From: a bacterium
GTDB taxonomy: Bacteria; SZUA-182; SZUA-191; JAJRXT01
Direction of reading: 5' to 3'
DNA length: 50,926 nucleotides
Assembly (NCBI GenBank): GCA_024277675.1
Contig: JAJRUS010000089.1
Span: 1 to 50,926 of the forward strand
Shown: positions 34,196 to 43,700 of the stretch, in pieces
How the letters are laid out: every line of letters begins with the position of its first letter
Position numbering within the stretch: position 1 is the stretch's first letter
Position numbers and translations under genes: made by a program
The notes under the pieces: model-generated
Databases searched by the model: none
What the model saw: only the letters and a program-made list of their open reading frames with translations
What the model was told of the DNA's origin: nothing

Positions 34196-34777
34196 ATGAA
34201 GAGCAGGTATATACTATCAGTTTTAATGGGAATGTGGCTTCTGGCAGGCCTTATGCTGCCCTACACTGCAGCGGCTGAGGGCAATCCCAGGGTGGCTATC
34301 GACACCAGTTATGGCAAGATTGTAGCGGAGTTACTGCCTGATAAGGCCCCCATTTCAGTTAAGAATTTTTTGGCTTATGTGGCTGATGGTTCCTATAACG
34401 GCACAATTTTTCATCGAGTGATGAGCAACTTTATGATCCAAGGTGGCGGCTTCACCCCGGATATGAAAAGGAAGCCTACTAAAGCCCCTATAAAAAATGA
34501 AGCCAATAATGGTTTAAGCAATCTGTGGGGTACTTTGGCTATGGCTCGTACCAATATAGTAGACAGCGCCACTAATCAGTTTTTCATCAACGTAGTCGAC
34601 AATAAATTTCTGGATTACAAAAACCCCGGTAATTATGGGTATGCAGTGTTTGGCAAGGTGGTTGAAGGGTTGGAGGTAGTAGATAAAATAAAGAATGTGC
34701 CTACTACCACCAAGGGCGCTTATCAGAATATACCGGTGGAACCGGTAGTAATTAACTCCATAACGCTTATAAAATAA
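34196..34777 (+). CDS. secreted cyclophilin-type peptidyl-prolyl cis-trans isomerase
   Basis: A 193-aa PPIase. A signal peptide (ILSVLMGMWLLAGLMLPYTAAA) is followed by a complete cyclophilin domain: VAIDTSYGKIVAELLPDKAPISVKNF, FHRVMSNFMIQGGGF (catalytic Phe-His-Arg), LAMART and QFFINV. It would speed proline isomerisation during periplasmic folding. AAGGAGG is well placed before ATG 34196. A short GC hairpin (34782-34797) lies after the stop, and the tRNA gene follows at 34806. Confidence 0.95.
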   Translation: MKSRYILSVLMGMWLLAGLMLPYTAAAEGNPRVAIDTSYGKIVAELLPDKAPISVKNFLAYVADGSYNGTIFHRVMSNFMIQGGGFTPDMKRKPTKAPIKNEANNGLSNLWGTLAMARTNIVDSATNQFFINVVDNKFLDYKNPGNYGYAVFGKVVEGLEVVDKIKNVPTTTKGAYQNIPVEPVVINSITLIK

Positions 34778-34805
34778 GCCCCATAAAAGGGGCCTTACTC
34801 TAGGT

Positions 34806-34880
34806 GGGCGATTAGCTCAGGGGGAGAGCGCTGCCTTCACACGGCAGAAGTCGCTGGTTCGAAACCAGCATCGCCTACCA
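34806..34880 (+). tRNA. tRNA-Val (anticodon CAC)
   Basis: Full cloverleaf: acceptor GGGCGAT with ATCGCCT (G-U at the first pair), D arm GCTC/GAGC, anticodon stem CTGCC/GGCAG with loop TTCACAC (anticodon CAC at 34838-34840), variable AAGTC, T arm GCTGG-TTCGAAA-CCAGC, discriminator A and encoded CCA. It reads GUG valine codons. An integrase remnant begins 15 bp downstream, so its 3' end was probably an attachment site. Confidence 0.96.
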
Positions 34881-34895
34881 TTTTTTTACAAGGAC

Positions 34896-35087
34896 TTACA
34901 ACTGGCTGACAAATGTATGCCGCAAGTCGTGAAATCTGAAATCTTTAATCCCAGCCATTTTTAGCGCTGAATTAAAAGACCTCTTAACCTCCCTATACTC
35001 CCTACCGTCCTTATCCACAAACACATAAGGGCTGTCAATTCTTCGCATAACTCCCTTCAAGCAGCTACCCCTTTTATGAGACAGCAA
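34896..35087 (-). pseudogene. tyrosine recombinase (integrase) fragment
   Basis: About 60 residues of a tyrosine recombinase C-terminal domain: SPYVFVDKDGREY, then KMAGIKDFRFHDLRHTFVSQL, containing the catalytic His-x-x-Arg box (HDLRHTF). The frame stops right after this box, so the catalytic Tyr is missing, as are the N-terminal domains and the first catalytic Arg. The position, pointing at the 3' end of a tRNA gene 15 bp away, is typical of an integrase that used the tRNA as its attachment site and later decayed. Confidence 0.8.
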
Positions 35088-35155
35088 TGTACCGCAGCTT
35101 ACCAGAACTATAATTACCTGAAAAGTATTACTTATCTAAAAATCACAAAAAGAAG

Positions 35156-35184
35156 TTGACGCTTATGTCATCAGGTTATATACT
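35156..35184 (+). promoter_or_regulatory. sigma-70 promoter of the beta-helix gene cluster
   Basis: TTGACG (35156-35161), a 17-bp spacer and TATACT (35179-35184). A second TATAAT lies at 35200-35205. The two -10 regions sit in a 21-bp tandem near-repeat (35170-35211) sharing GGTTATATA, which might also be an operator pair. Confidence 0.55.
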
Positions 35185-35261
35185 TATATTATCGGGTTAT
35201 ATAATAGATTTTCGATCTTAGATTTTAAAGGTCAACTGCTTAACCTTTAAGAGGAACTGTT

Positions 35262-36833
35262 ATGCGCAAAAAGACACGCAATAAATTATGTGTTTTAAGC
35301 TTATTTACTCTGGTAACCATTTTGGCTATGGGAGGCAAGGCTCTCGCCAGAATACCCGATAATGCAATCAGATCTGAACATATCAGAGATGGCGAAGTAC
35401 GTACTCAGGATATAGATGAGGATGCAGTAACCAGCGGCAAGATTGCCGATGGCGAGGTGCAGAATGCCAACCTGGGGGCGGGGGCGGTTACTTCCGCTAA
35501 AATTGTCGCCGGGGCGGTAAATACTAACAATATCGCCGATGCGGCGGTTACTTCCGCTAAAATTGCCGCCGGGGCGGTAAATACTAACAATATCGCCGAT
35601 GCGGCGGTTACTTCCGCTAAAATTGCCGCCGGGCAAGTGCAGAATTCGGATATAGCGGGTAATGCGGTAACCGGGGCCAAGCTGGCCAATACTACCTTAA
35701 TTGATGCCGATTTTAATGCAGCGGCCAATATCAACCCCTCTAAGATTGCCCCCGGGGCCTTCGCCGGACTATATAGAAATGTAATCAACATATCGCTGGA
35801 CGGTAACGGCGATTTCACCGATCCGATAGCCGCCCTGGCTTCCATTACCGATAATTCTATAAATACTCCTTATTTAGTAAAAATCATGCCGGGAACATAT
35901 GACATTGGTGAAGCTACAGTGCAAATGAAACCCTATGTGGACATAGAGGGTAGCGGTGAAAAGGTTACCAGGATAACCGGAAATATAAACAGCGAAATAT
36001 CCGGTGTAGTAAATGGGACAGACAATGCCGAGCTGAGACTGCTTACGGTAGAAAACACCAGTGGGAAAGATTTATCCCTTGCTATTTACAACGACACTGT
36101 CTCACCCAAGCTTACCAACATAGTTGTTATCGCCACCGGGGGAGATCTTGCTGTTTGTATTACCAATATTTCCGCTTCGCCAACGCTGACCAATATAACC
36201 GCCAACGCCGTTGCTTTTGAATGGGGTGAAAGTATTGGTGTGATGAACGCAGACAGCTCCGCTCTGACAATGAAAAATGTAACCGCCAACGCCTCCGGGG
36301 GGTTTTTTAATGTGGGTGTTCTTAATGTTTCCGTCTCAACAAACATGAATCAGGTGACTACCTCAGCCTCTGGAGGGATTGCGTTTAACTTTGGGGTTTA
36401 CAACGACGAAGGCTCCTTAACAACCATGAGCAATATCACCGCTAATGCTTCCGGAGGAATTGGAAATTATGGCGTATACAACCAAGACTTTTCCTCGCCA
36501 ACAATGACTAATTGTACCGCCGGCGCCTCCGGGGGAGACATAAATTATGGCGTATACAACGATGAATCTTCAGCCACCATGCTCAATGTGACCGCCGGCG
36601 CCTCCGGGGGAAGTAGCGCTAATTATGGTGTTTACAACAACGACTCCGGCACGGTAAAAATAGACCACTGCGTGTTAAGCGGTTCCACAAATACAATATA
36701 TAACCCTTCGGGGGTTACCGCTTATGTGGGTGATACCCTGCTGGATGGGGGAGCGGTAGACAATAGCGGCACGCTTATCTGCGCCGGGGTATTTGATGAG
36801 GCCGGCACCTTTTATCAAAGTAATTGCCCGTAA
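35262..36833 (+). CDS. secreted stalk-plus-beta-helix protein, paralogue 1
   Basis: A 523-aa exported protein, first of three tandem paralogues. Signal peptide to about residue 29. Residues 30-165 are a stalk of decapeptide-like repeats (pattern A-V-T-x-x-K-I-A-x-G and V-x-x-x-D-I), containing an exact 60-bp tandem duplication. Then a conserved block (SLDGNGDFTDPIAALASI; LVKIMPGTYDIG) like the start of pectate-lyase folds, followed by a right-handed beta-helix of roughly 25-residue coils (motif NYGVYN...TMTN.TA.ASGG). The end (TLICAGVFDEAGTFYQSNCP) carries two cysteines. No catalytic motif is visible; a surface fibre or adhesin role is inference. AGAGGAA precedes ATG 35262; the promoter is at 35156. 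Confidence 0.8.
   Translation: MRKKTRNKLCVLSLFTLVTILAMGGKALARIPDNAIRSEHIRDGEVRTQDIDEDAVTSGKIADGEVQNANLGAGAVTSAKIVAGAVNTNNIADAAVTSAKIAAGAVNTNNIADAAVTSAKIAAGQVQNSDIAGNAVTGAKLANTTLIDADFNAAANINPSKIAPGAFAGLYRNVINISLDGNGDFTDPIAALASITDNSINTPYLVKIMPGTYDIGEATVQMKPYVDIEGSGEKVTRITGNINSEISGVVNGTDNAELRLLTVENTSGKDLSLAIYNDTVSPKLTNIVVIATGGDLAVCITNISASPTLTNITANAVAFEWGESIGVMNADSSALTMKNVTANASGGFFNVGVLNVSVSTNMNQVTTSASGGIAFNFGVYNDEGSLTTMSNITANASGGIGNYGVYNQDFSSPTMTNCTAGASGGDINYGVYNDESSATMLNVTAGASGGSSANYGVYNNDSGTVKIDHCVLSGSTNTIYNPSGVTAYVGDTLLDGGAVDNSGTLICAGVFDEAGTFYQSNCP
35481..35633 (+). repeat. 60-bp tandem repeat inside beta-helix gene 1
   Basis: Two identical 60-bp units plus a partial third (35521-35580 equals 35581-35640 except the last few bases), encoding a 20-residue stalk unit twice. 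Exact identity suggests recent slippage or recombination. Confidence 0.9.
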
Positions 36834-36881
36834 ATCATGGATTAATTATAAATTAAACCATTTAGTACAAGGAGATACTTC

Positions 36882-38441
36882 ATGGGAAATAAGATAAAAA
36901 CAGTGGGTTTAAGCTTGTTTGTCCTGGGGGCTAGCTTGGGAATATATAGCAACGCCCAGGCCAGGATACGCCGCAATGAGGTTCGGTCAGAGCATATTCA
37001 GGATGGCGAGGTAAAAAACCAGGATATAGGCTCAGGCGCAGTAACTACCGATAAGATTCAAAACGGTGCCGTGAGCAATGCCGATCTGGGTGCAGGCGCG
37101 GTAACCACCGACAAGATAGCCGACGGCACAGTAAAAACCTCAGACATAGGCAATAATGCGGTAACCAGCAGTAAAATCGCCAATGGCACCGTGACCTCAT
37201 CGGATATAGCCGGAAGTGCGGTAACTACCAATGCAATTGACAAGGCGGCGGTAACCGGAGCCAAAATAGCTGATGCGGCGGTAACCGGAGCCAAAATAGC
37301 TAATGGCACTATAACCGATGCCGATATCAGCCCCAACGCCAACATCAATGGAGACAAAATCGCTCCCGGTACCTTCGCCGGATCGTACGTTAATATAGTC
37401 AACGTATCATTAGATGGTAATGGTGACTTTAGCAGTCCGCTGGCGGCTATGGCCTCCATTACCGATAACAGCATTAACTCTCCATACTTGGTGAAGATCA
37501 TGCCCGGCACCTATGATATCGGGACAAATACTTTACAGATGAAGCAATATGTGGATATTGAGGGCTGCGGCGAGGATGTCACCATGATAACCGGGAATAT
37601 AGGCTCAGGCGCTGCCAATCAGGGTGTGGTGCAAGGTGCTGATAATGCTGAATTAAGACAGCTTACAGTAGAAAATACAGGCGGCCAGCCATTTTCAATC
37701 GCCATACATAACGGCAATGTCTCCCCCTCTATACTCAATGTAACCGCCATGGCTTCCGGAGGAATTAACAATCGCGCCATCAATAATTATGGCGGATACC
37801 CCAGCATGACTAATGTCAGCGCCAACGCCGCCGGGGGAACTAACGGCAACTATGCTATTTATAATTACAATGGATCCAATGCAACTATGAACCAGGTAAC
37901 CGTCAGCGCCGCCGGGGGAACTGATAGTTATGGTGTTTACAACGATTCTTCCTCACCCACAATGACCAATATAACCGTCAGCGCCGCCGGGGGAACTGAT
38001 AGTTATGGTGTTTACAACAATTCTTCCTCGCCCACAATGACCAATGTAACCATCAGCGCCGCCGGGGGAACTAATAGTTATGGTGTTTACAACGATTCTT
38101 CCTCGCCTACAATGACTAACGTAACCGTCAGCGCCGCTGGCGCTGTTCAAAATGAAGGTGTTCACAACTCCGCCTCCTCCCCGATAATGACTAATGTGAC
38201 CGCCACTGCCTCCGGAGGGAGTACTAATCGTGGTGTTGCCAACAGCGGCTTATCCGGTACGGTAAAGATTGACCATTGTACAATAAGCGGCTCAGAACAT
38301 ACAATAGTCAATAGTACAGGGGTTACCACCTACGTAACCGGCAGCAAGCTTGACGGCGGAACGGTATCCAACAGCGGTACGCTTATTTGTGCTTCGATAA
38401 CCGATGAGGATTATACCTTTTATCCAGGCAGTTGCCCATAA
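36882..38441 (+). CDS. secreted stalk-plus-beta-helix protein, paralogue 2
   Basis: A 519-aa paralogue with the same layout: signal peptide (GLSLFVLGASLGIYSNAQA), stalk of decapeptide-like repeats to about residue 165, conserved NVSLDGNGDFSSPLAAMASI and LVKIMPGTYDIG blocks, beta-helix coils, and the Cys-containing end (TLICASITDEDYTFYPGSCP). It carries three near-identical 75-bp repeats of the coil SYGVYNDSSSPTMTN. RBS AAGGAG before ATG 36882; 48 nt after gene 1, likely one operon. Confidence 0.8.
   Translation: MGNKIKTVGLSLFVLGASLGIYSNAQARIRRNEVRSEHIQDGEVKNQDIGSGAVTTDKIQNGAVSNADLGAGAVTTDKIADGTVKTSDIGNNAVTSSKIANGTVTSSDIAGSAVTTNAIDKAAVTGAKIADAAVTGAKIANGTITDADISPNANINGDKIAPGTFAGSYVNIVNVSLDGNGDFSSPLAAMASITDNSINSPYLVKIMPGTYDIGTNTLQMKQYVDIEGCGEDVTMITGNIGSGAANQGVVQGADNAELRQLTVENTGGQPFSIAIHNGNVSPSILNVTAMASGGINNRAINNYGGYPSMTNVSANAAGGTNGNYAIYNYNGSNATMNQVTVSAAGGTDSYGVYNDSSSPTMTNITVSAAGGTDSYGVYNNSSSPTMTNVTISAAGGTNSYGVYNDSSSPTMTNVTVSAAGAVQNEGVHNSASSPIMTNVTATASGGSTNRGVANSGLSGTVKIDHCTISGSEHTIVNSTGVTTYVTGSKLDGGTVSNSGTLICASITDEDYTFYPGSCP
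37899..38123 (+). repeat. three tandem 75-bp coils inside beta-helix gene 2
   Basis: Units start at 37899, 37974 and 38049 and encode 25-residue coils that differ at only a few residues. This is the length of one beta-helix turn, so repeat gain or loss would lengthen or shorten the fibre by whole turns. Confidence 0.85.
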
Positions 38442-38491
38442 AACCTATTTGATTCAATTTAAATTGGTCATTTAATATAAGGAGCTATTTC

Positions 38492-40057
38492 ATGGGAAAT
38501 AAAACCAGACTGGGGGTTTTAAGTTTATTTATCGCCGCGGTTACTTTAGGTGTATATGGCAATGCAGATGCCAGGATACGCCGTGATGAGGTTCGAACGG
38601 AGCATATCCGTGACGGTGAGGTAAGAAACCAGGATATAGGCAATAATGCAGTAACCACCGATAAGATTGCCGACGGGGGGGTACAGAATGCTGATATAGG
38701 CCATAATGCGGTAACCACCGATAAGTTTGCTCCCGGTGCGGTAGATAACGCCGACCTGGGCGCAAATTCAGTAACTACCGATAAAATTGCTCCCAATGCG
38801 GTAAATAATCAGAATATAGCCAATAGCACGATAAATAGCGGCGATATAGCCGATGGTGCGGTAACCACTCCCAAGATAGCCGGTGGGGCGGTAACCGGGG
38901 CCAAGGTAGCCGATGGAGCCATAATGGATGCCCATATAAGCAGCAACGCCAATATCAGTCCCAGTAAATTCGCCCCCGGCACCTTCAGCAGCCTCTACGA
39001 TCAGGTAATAAACGTATCCACCGACGGCAACGGCAATTTCACCGATCCGATAGCCGCCCTGGCCTCCATTACCGATAACTCCGTCAACACCACTTATCTG
39101 CTGAAGATCATGCCTGGCGTATATAACATCGGCGCAAATTCGCTGCAAATGAAGCCCTATGTGGATATAGAGGGTTGCGGGGAATATACCACCAAAATAA
39201 CCGGAAATATGGATAGTCCTATCTCAGGTACAGTAAACGGCGCTGACAATGCTGAGTTACGGTTACTGACAGTAGAAAATACCGGTGGGGGAGTCAATGC
39301 AACAGCCATAAGCAATAGTAGCGCTTCGCCCAAGATAACTCAGGTTACCGCCATTGCCTCCGGGGGAGCTAATACTGCTATAGGCATTTATAACATAGGC
39401 AATTCATTAGTGGTATTGACCAATGTAACTGCCAGGGCTTCTGGAGCAGTTATTACCCGCAGCATTTGCAATAGTAGTGGTGCTGCGATAATGAACAATG
39501 TGAATGCCAGCGCCTCCGGCAGCGGCGGCAACTATGGTGTTTATAATACCGGTTTAGATGCATCTCCTACCATTATAAATAATGTAACCGCCACCGCTTC
39601 CGGAGGAAATTCTACCTTTGCTATTTACAATGATAACGCTTCTCCCACCATTACCAATGTCACCGCCACTGCTTCCGGTGGAAGCAGCGTCAATTATGGA
39701 GTTTTTAACAATAGTTCATCCCCGGTGATGACTGATGTTATCGCCAGCGCCTCCGGGGGAGACTTTGCTTATGGTGTTTATAATCAAGGCTCATACACCA
39801 GCATGACCAATGTCACCACCAGCGCATCAGGGGGAAGTACCGCCAGTTATGGCGTCAAAAATCAGATATCCGGTACGGTAACTATTGATCGCAGTGTGAT
39901 AAGCGGCACCACCAATACAGTATGGAATGACGGGGCCAACACCAAGGTAGCCCACACCAGGCTGGATGGCGGCAATTCACTCAATAGCAGCGGTACGCTT
40001 ACCTGCGCCGGCATATATGATGAAACTTATACCTTTTTTACTAACAGCTGCCCTTAA
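38492..40057 (+). CDS. secreted stalk-plus-beta-helix protein, paralogue 3
   Basis: A 521-aa paralogue with signal peptide (VLSLFIAAVTLGVYGNADA), the longest regular stalk (IRRDEVRTEHIRDGEV, then AVTTDKIA units) and a beta-helix whose coils are more diverged than in gene 2 (NYGVYNTG, FAIYNDNASPTITNV, AYGVYNQGS). The end TLTCAGIYDETYTFFTNSCP keeps both cysteines. RBS AAGGAG; 50 nt after gene 2. The next gene, endonuclease V, begins 16 nt later with no RBS of its own visible. Confidence 0.8.
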   Translation: MGNKTRLGVLSLFIAAVTLGVYGNADARIRRDEVRTEHIRDGEVRNQDIGNNAVTTDKIADGGVQNADIGHNAVTTDKFAPGAVDNADLGANSVTTDKIAPNAVNNQNIANSTINSGDIADGAVTTPKIAGGAVTGAKVADGAIMDAHISSNANISPSKFAPGTFSSLYDQVINVSTDGNGNFTDPIAALASITDNSVNTTYLLKIMPGVYNIGANSLQMKPYVDIEGCGEYTTKITGNMDSPISGTVNGADNAELRLLTVENTGGGVNATAISNSSASPKITQVTAIASGGANTAIGIYNIGNSLVVLTNVTARASGAVITRSICNSSGAAIMNNVNASASGSGGNYGVYNTGLDASPTIINNVTATASGGNSTFAIYNDNASPTITNVTATASGGSSVNYGVFNNSSSPVMTDVIASASGGDFAYGVYNQGSYTSMTNVTTSASGGSTASYGVKNQISGTVTIDRSVISGTTNTVWNDGANTKVAHTRLDGGNSLNSSGTLTCAGIYDETYTFFTNSCP

Positions 40058-40073
40058 ACCCTGAATAAGCCGG

Positions 40074-40757
40074 ATGATACCACCAGGCGCCCCTAAGCTT
40101 TGGCCTAAAAATTATAAACAAGCCGTAGAACTACAACATGAGCTCAGCCGGTCGATAATACTGGATACTCCATTAGCTGAACCCCGGCTGATAGCCGGCG
40201 CTGATATATCCTATTCCAAGTCATCCGATAAGCATTATGCCGGGGTGATTGTATTTGGCTACCCCAAACTTGAGATAATCGAGCGCCAGGCGGCGGTACT
40301 TACGGTCAGTTTTCCTTATATACCGGGCCTGTTAAGCTTTCGGGAAGGGCCTACTCTTTTAGAAGCAATCGCTAAGTTACAACATAAACCGGATGTATAC
40401 ATCTTTGACGGGCAGGGGATTGCCCATCCGCGACGCCTGGGATTAGCCTCACACCTGGGCATTTTACTTGACACTCCCAGTATCGGCTGCGCCAAAAAGA
40501 AATTATGCGGGGAATATACCCCACCCCCGGATGAGGCTGGGGAATATAGTAAGCTGACTCATACTGGAGAACTAATCGGCGCCGTGCTGCGTACCCGGAA
40601 TAAGGTGAAACCGGTATTCATCTCCCCCGGCCACCGCATCGGCTTAGCCGATTCCATAAAACTTATAAAAAACTGCTGCCGCGGCTACCGCCTGCCGGAG
40701 CCAACCCGCCTGGCCCACCTATACGTCAACCAACTGCGTCGGCAACCAGTGGTTTGA
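40074..40757 (+). CDS. nfi: endonuclease V
   Basis: Endonuclease V nicks DNA near deoxyinosine and so repairs deaminated adenine. The 227-aa protein has the full active site: Asp44 in AGADISY, Glu91 in SFREGP, Asp112 and His118 in DGQGIAHPRRLG, with spacing matching E. coli Nfi, plus the wedge PYIPG and IGCAKKKL. It starts 16 nt after beta-helix gene 3 and its 3' end overlaps the 3' end of mfd by 32 bp on the opposite strand. Confidence 0.95.
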   Translation: MIPPGAPKLWPKNYKQAVELQHELSRSIILDTPLAEPRLIAGADISYSKSSDKHYAGVIVFGYPKLEIIERQAAVLTVSFPYIPGLLSFREGPTLLEAIAKLQHKPDVYIFDGQGIAHPRRLGLASHLGILLDTPSIGCAKKKLCGEYTPPPDEAGEYSKLTHTGELIGAVLRTRNKVKPVFISPGHRIGLADSIKLIKNCCRGYRLPEPTRLAHLYVNQLRRQPVV

Positions 40758-43700
40758 GCAATTGCTCAAGCTGGGGGCATATTTCGGTTTCTGCCACTGA
40801 CTTAAGCGTAAACAACAGCTCATTTTCCGGAATAAGCCTGACCCTGGAATGCCGACCCTGTGCCAGACTTATTACCTTATCCACCGAAAGCGGGGTCGCT
40901 GACCTGAAACTTAACCTGACCTGGCTTCCCTGCCGCCGGATTTTGGTGATATACAAGCTTTGAGCATACAACCTCAAGCCCATAACCTGCAGCAATAGTT
41001 CCACTGATTGGGGCAAGCGCCCATAGCGATCCAGCATCTCCCGGCGATATGATTCCAACTGTGGCTGCTCGGTAGCGGCTGCCAGTTTTTGATACATGTT
41101 CAGTCGCTGATTTATATCCGGCAGGTAGGCTTCAGGAATACGGGTATTTAACCCCAACTCTATCTGAGTTTCTATCTTCTACGGCCGGGGTTGTCCTTTA
41201 AGCTCATTCACCGCTTCCTCCATCAACTGACAATAAAGATCAAAACCAACACTGGCTATATGACCATGCTGCTGGGAACCCAGGATATTTCCGGCGCCCC
41301 TGATCTCCAGATCATGCGCCGCCAGTCTGAATCCGGCGCCCAGTTGGGACAGCTCCTTTATGGCTTGCAAGCGCTTATGTGCCATATCACTTAGGGGTTT
41401 GCCCGGAGGGATCAATAGATAGGCGTAAGCCCGGTGAGCCGAGCGCCCCACCCGGCCCCGTAATTGATACAACTGGGCCAGGCCAAAATGATCGGCACGG
41501 TCAATAATAATGGTATTGGCGGTGGAAATATCCAACCCCGATTCAATGATGGTAGTACATACCAACACATCATACTCATGCTGCATGAAACGCAACATCA
41601 CCTCCTCCAGAACCTTCTCCCGCATCTGTCCATGGGCCACCGCAAAGCGGGCTTCAGGCACCAGGCGGCGCAAAAATTCTGCCTTACGCTCAATGCTCTC
41701 CACCCAGTTATGCACAAAAAAGACCTGTCCCCCGCGGGCCGTCTCTCTTAAAATCGCCTCCCGAATTACCTGTTCATCAAAGGCAAGTACCTCGGTATGT
41801 ATATCCAGCCTGTCTTCGGGCGGGGTATCGATGATACTCATATCGCGCGTGCTCAAAAGCGCCATGTGCAGCGTACGCGGGATAGGCGTAGCGGTTAAGG
41901 TTATTACATCCACCTTTTTTCTCAAGCTTTTGAGTTTCTCTTTATGCGAAACGCCAAAACGCTGTTCCTCGTCAATAACCACCAGTCCTAACTCATTAAA
42001 AGCTATATCTTGCTGCAGCAAGCGGTGGGTACCGATCACAATATCCACCGAACCCTGCCGTAACCCGGCCACCACCGCCGCCCGTTCCTTTGGACTCCTG
42101 AAGCGACTGAGCATCGCTACCCTTATCGGGAAGGCTGCCAGTCGATGCGAAAAGGTCTGATAATGTTGCTGGGCCAACACCGTGGTAGGCACCAGCACCG
42201 CCACCTGTTTGCCATCGATAACCGCCTTAAATGCCGCCCTCAGCGCCACCTCGGTCTTACCATAACCCACATCTCCGCAGATCAGGCGATCCATGGGGCG
42301 TTGGGCCTCCATATCTCGTTTTACCTCCTCAATAGCCCGCAGTTGATCAGGGGTCTCCTCATATTCAAAACCCGCCTCGAACTCCCGCTGCCAGTTATTA
42401 TCAGCCGCGAATGCATACCCTTCGACTACCTGTCGTGAGGCGTAAAGCTTGAGTAACTCCTGCGCCATTTCCATGATAGAGGCTTTGACCCGCTGCTTCA
42501 ACTTACCCCAATTCCGGCTGCCTAATTTATTAAGCTGAAGCTGGTCACCCCCGCCACCCATATACTTCTGCACCAAATGCAGCCGCTCCAGGGGCACATA
42601 TACCTTATCCCCATCAGCATACTCTAAGAGCATAAAGTCTCTGGTGCGATGATCCACCTCTAATTTGCTCAATCCCCGATATAAGCCGACACCATGATCT
42701 ACATGTATCACATAATCGTCTACCCCAAGATCACTCAAGCTGGATAGGAAGCGACTGCTTTTATAATGCTGCCGGGGTTTTGCCTTTTTGGGCTCGCCAA
42801 ATATCTCAGCTTCTGTAATCAGCCTGAGCTTTAAGCCCGGCAGATAAAAGCCGGCGCTTAATTTACCCACCCAGATTAAAGGGGTGGCTGAAGGTTGAGA
42901 AACTTGCTGCTTGGTTGAATCGGGATCGACTATCCGGGCAGCAACTTCGTATTCGCCCAGTATTTCCTGTAACCGCTCGGCCTGACCCAAATTATGGCAC
43001 ACCAGCCAAATATGCCCGGCCTGCTGCTGCCAGTTTCTAATCTCATCGGCCAATAGCGCCAGGTAACCTTGTTCACCCCGTTTACCCTGTAATGTAATTC
43101 TCAGGGCGGCGGTGGATTCGGCCTGCATTTCCAACTTAGTGATGTGGGAAGCCCTGGATTTCAGCTTCAGGGAATCCAGTTGAATGATTTTATGCTGCCG
43201 GAATTTTTGTTGTAACTGCTTAAAAGACAGGTAATTGCTTTCCGGGGGCGGATACAATTCAGTAGCGGATTGTTCATATTTGGCGGCTATCTGGGTTTCC
43301 CATTCGCCGGCCCGTTGTTTGAGATAAGTATATTCATCCAACACCAGCAGTGTATCCCGGGCAAGATAATCAAACAGGCTGTCCGGTTCGGGATAGAGAT
43401 AACCCAAATAATTCTCCAGGCCGGAAAATGGTTTGGACAATGACAACTGCTGTAACAAGGCTTGATATTCCCTGGAGGGGGCCGCCTTTGAGGTTTCAAG
43501 CTGTTTTTTCAGCCGGGAAATGGTATCCGCAGTAAGTAAGGCCTCCCGGCTGGGCAGGATAAACGCCTCTGCTATAAATTCCAATGAGCGCTGGGTCTCA
43601 TAATCAAAATAACGTATAGATTCTATCTCGTCTCCGAAGAACTCAACCCGCACCGGATATTTATTTGCCGGACCAAAAAAATCCAGGATACCCCCCCTGA

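Noticed and set aside
34782-34797. GCCCC/GGGGC hairpin after the cyclophilin gene
   Set aside because: Short stem and no T-run; it may be a minor structure before the tRNA but was not called a terminator.
35405-35845. Long open frames antisense to the beta-helix genes (also 37058-37510 and 38485-39148)
   Set aside because: They mirror the repetitive codon pattern of the real genes, have no RBS and show no independent conserved motif.
37899-38123. CRISPR-like array
   Set aside because: The repeats are contiguous, in frame and without spacers; they encode beta-helix coils.
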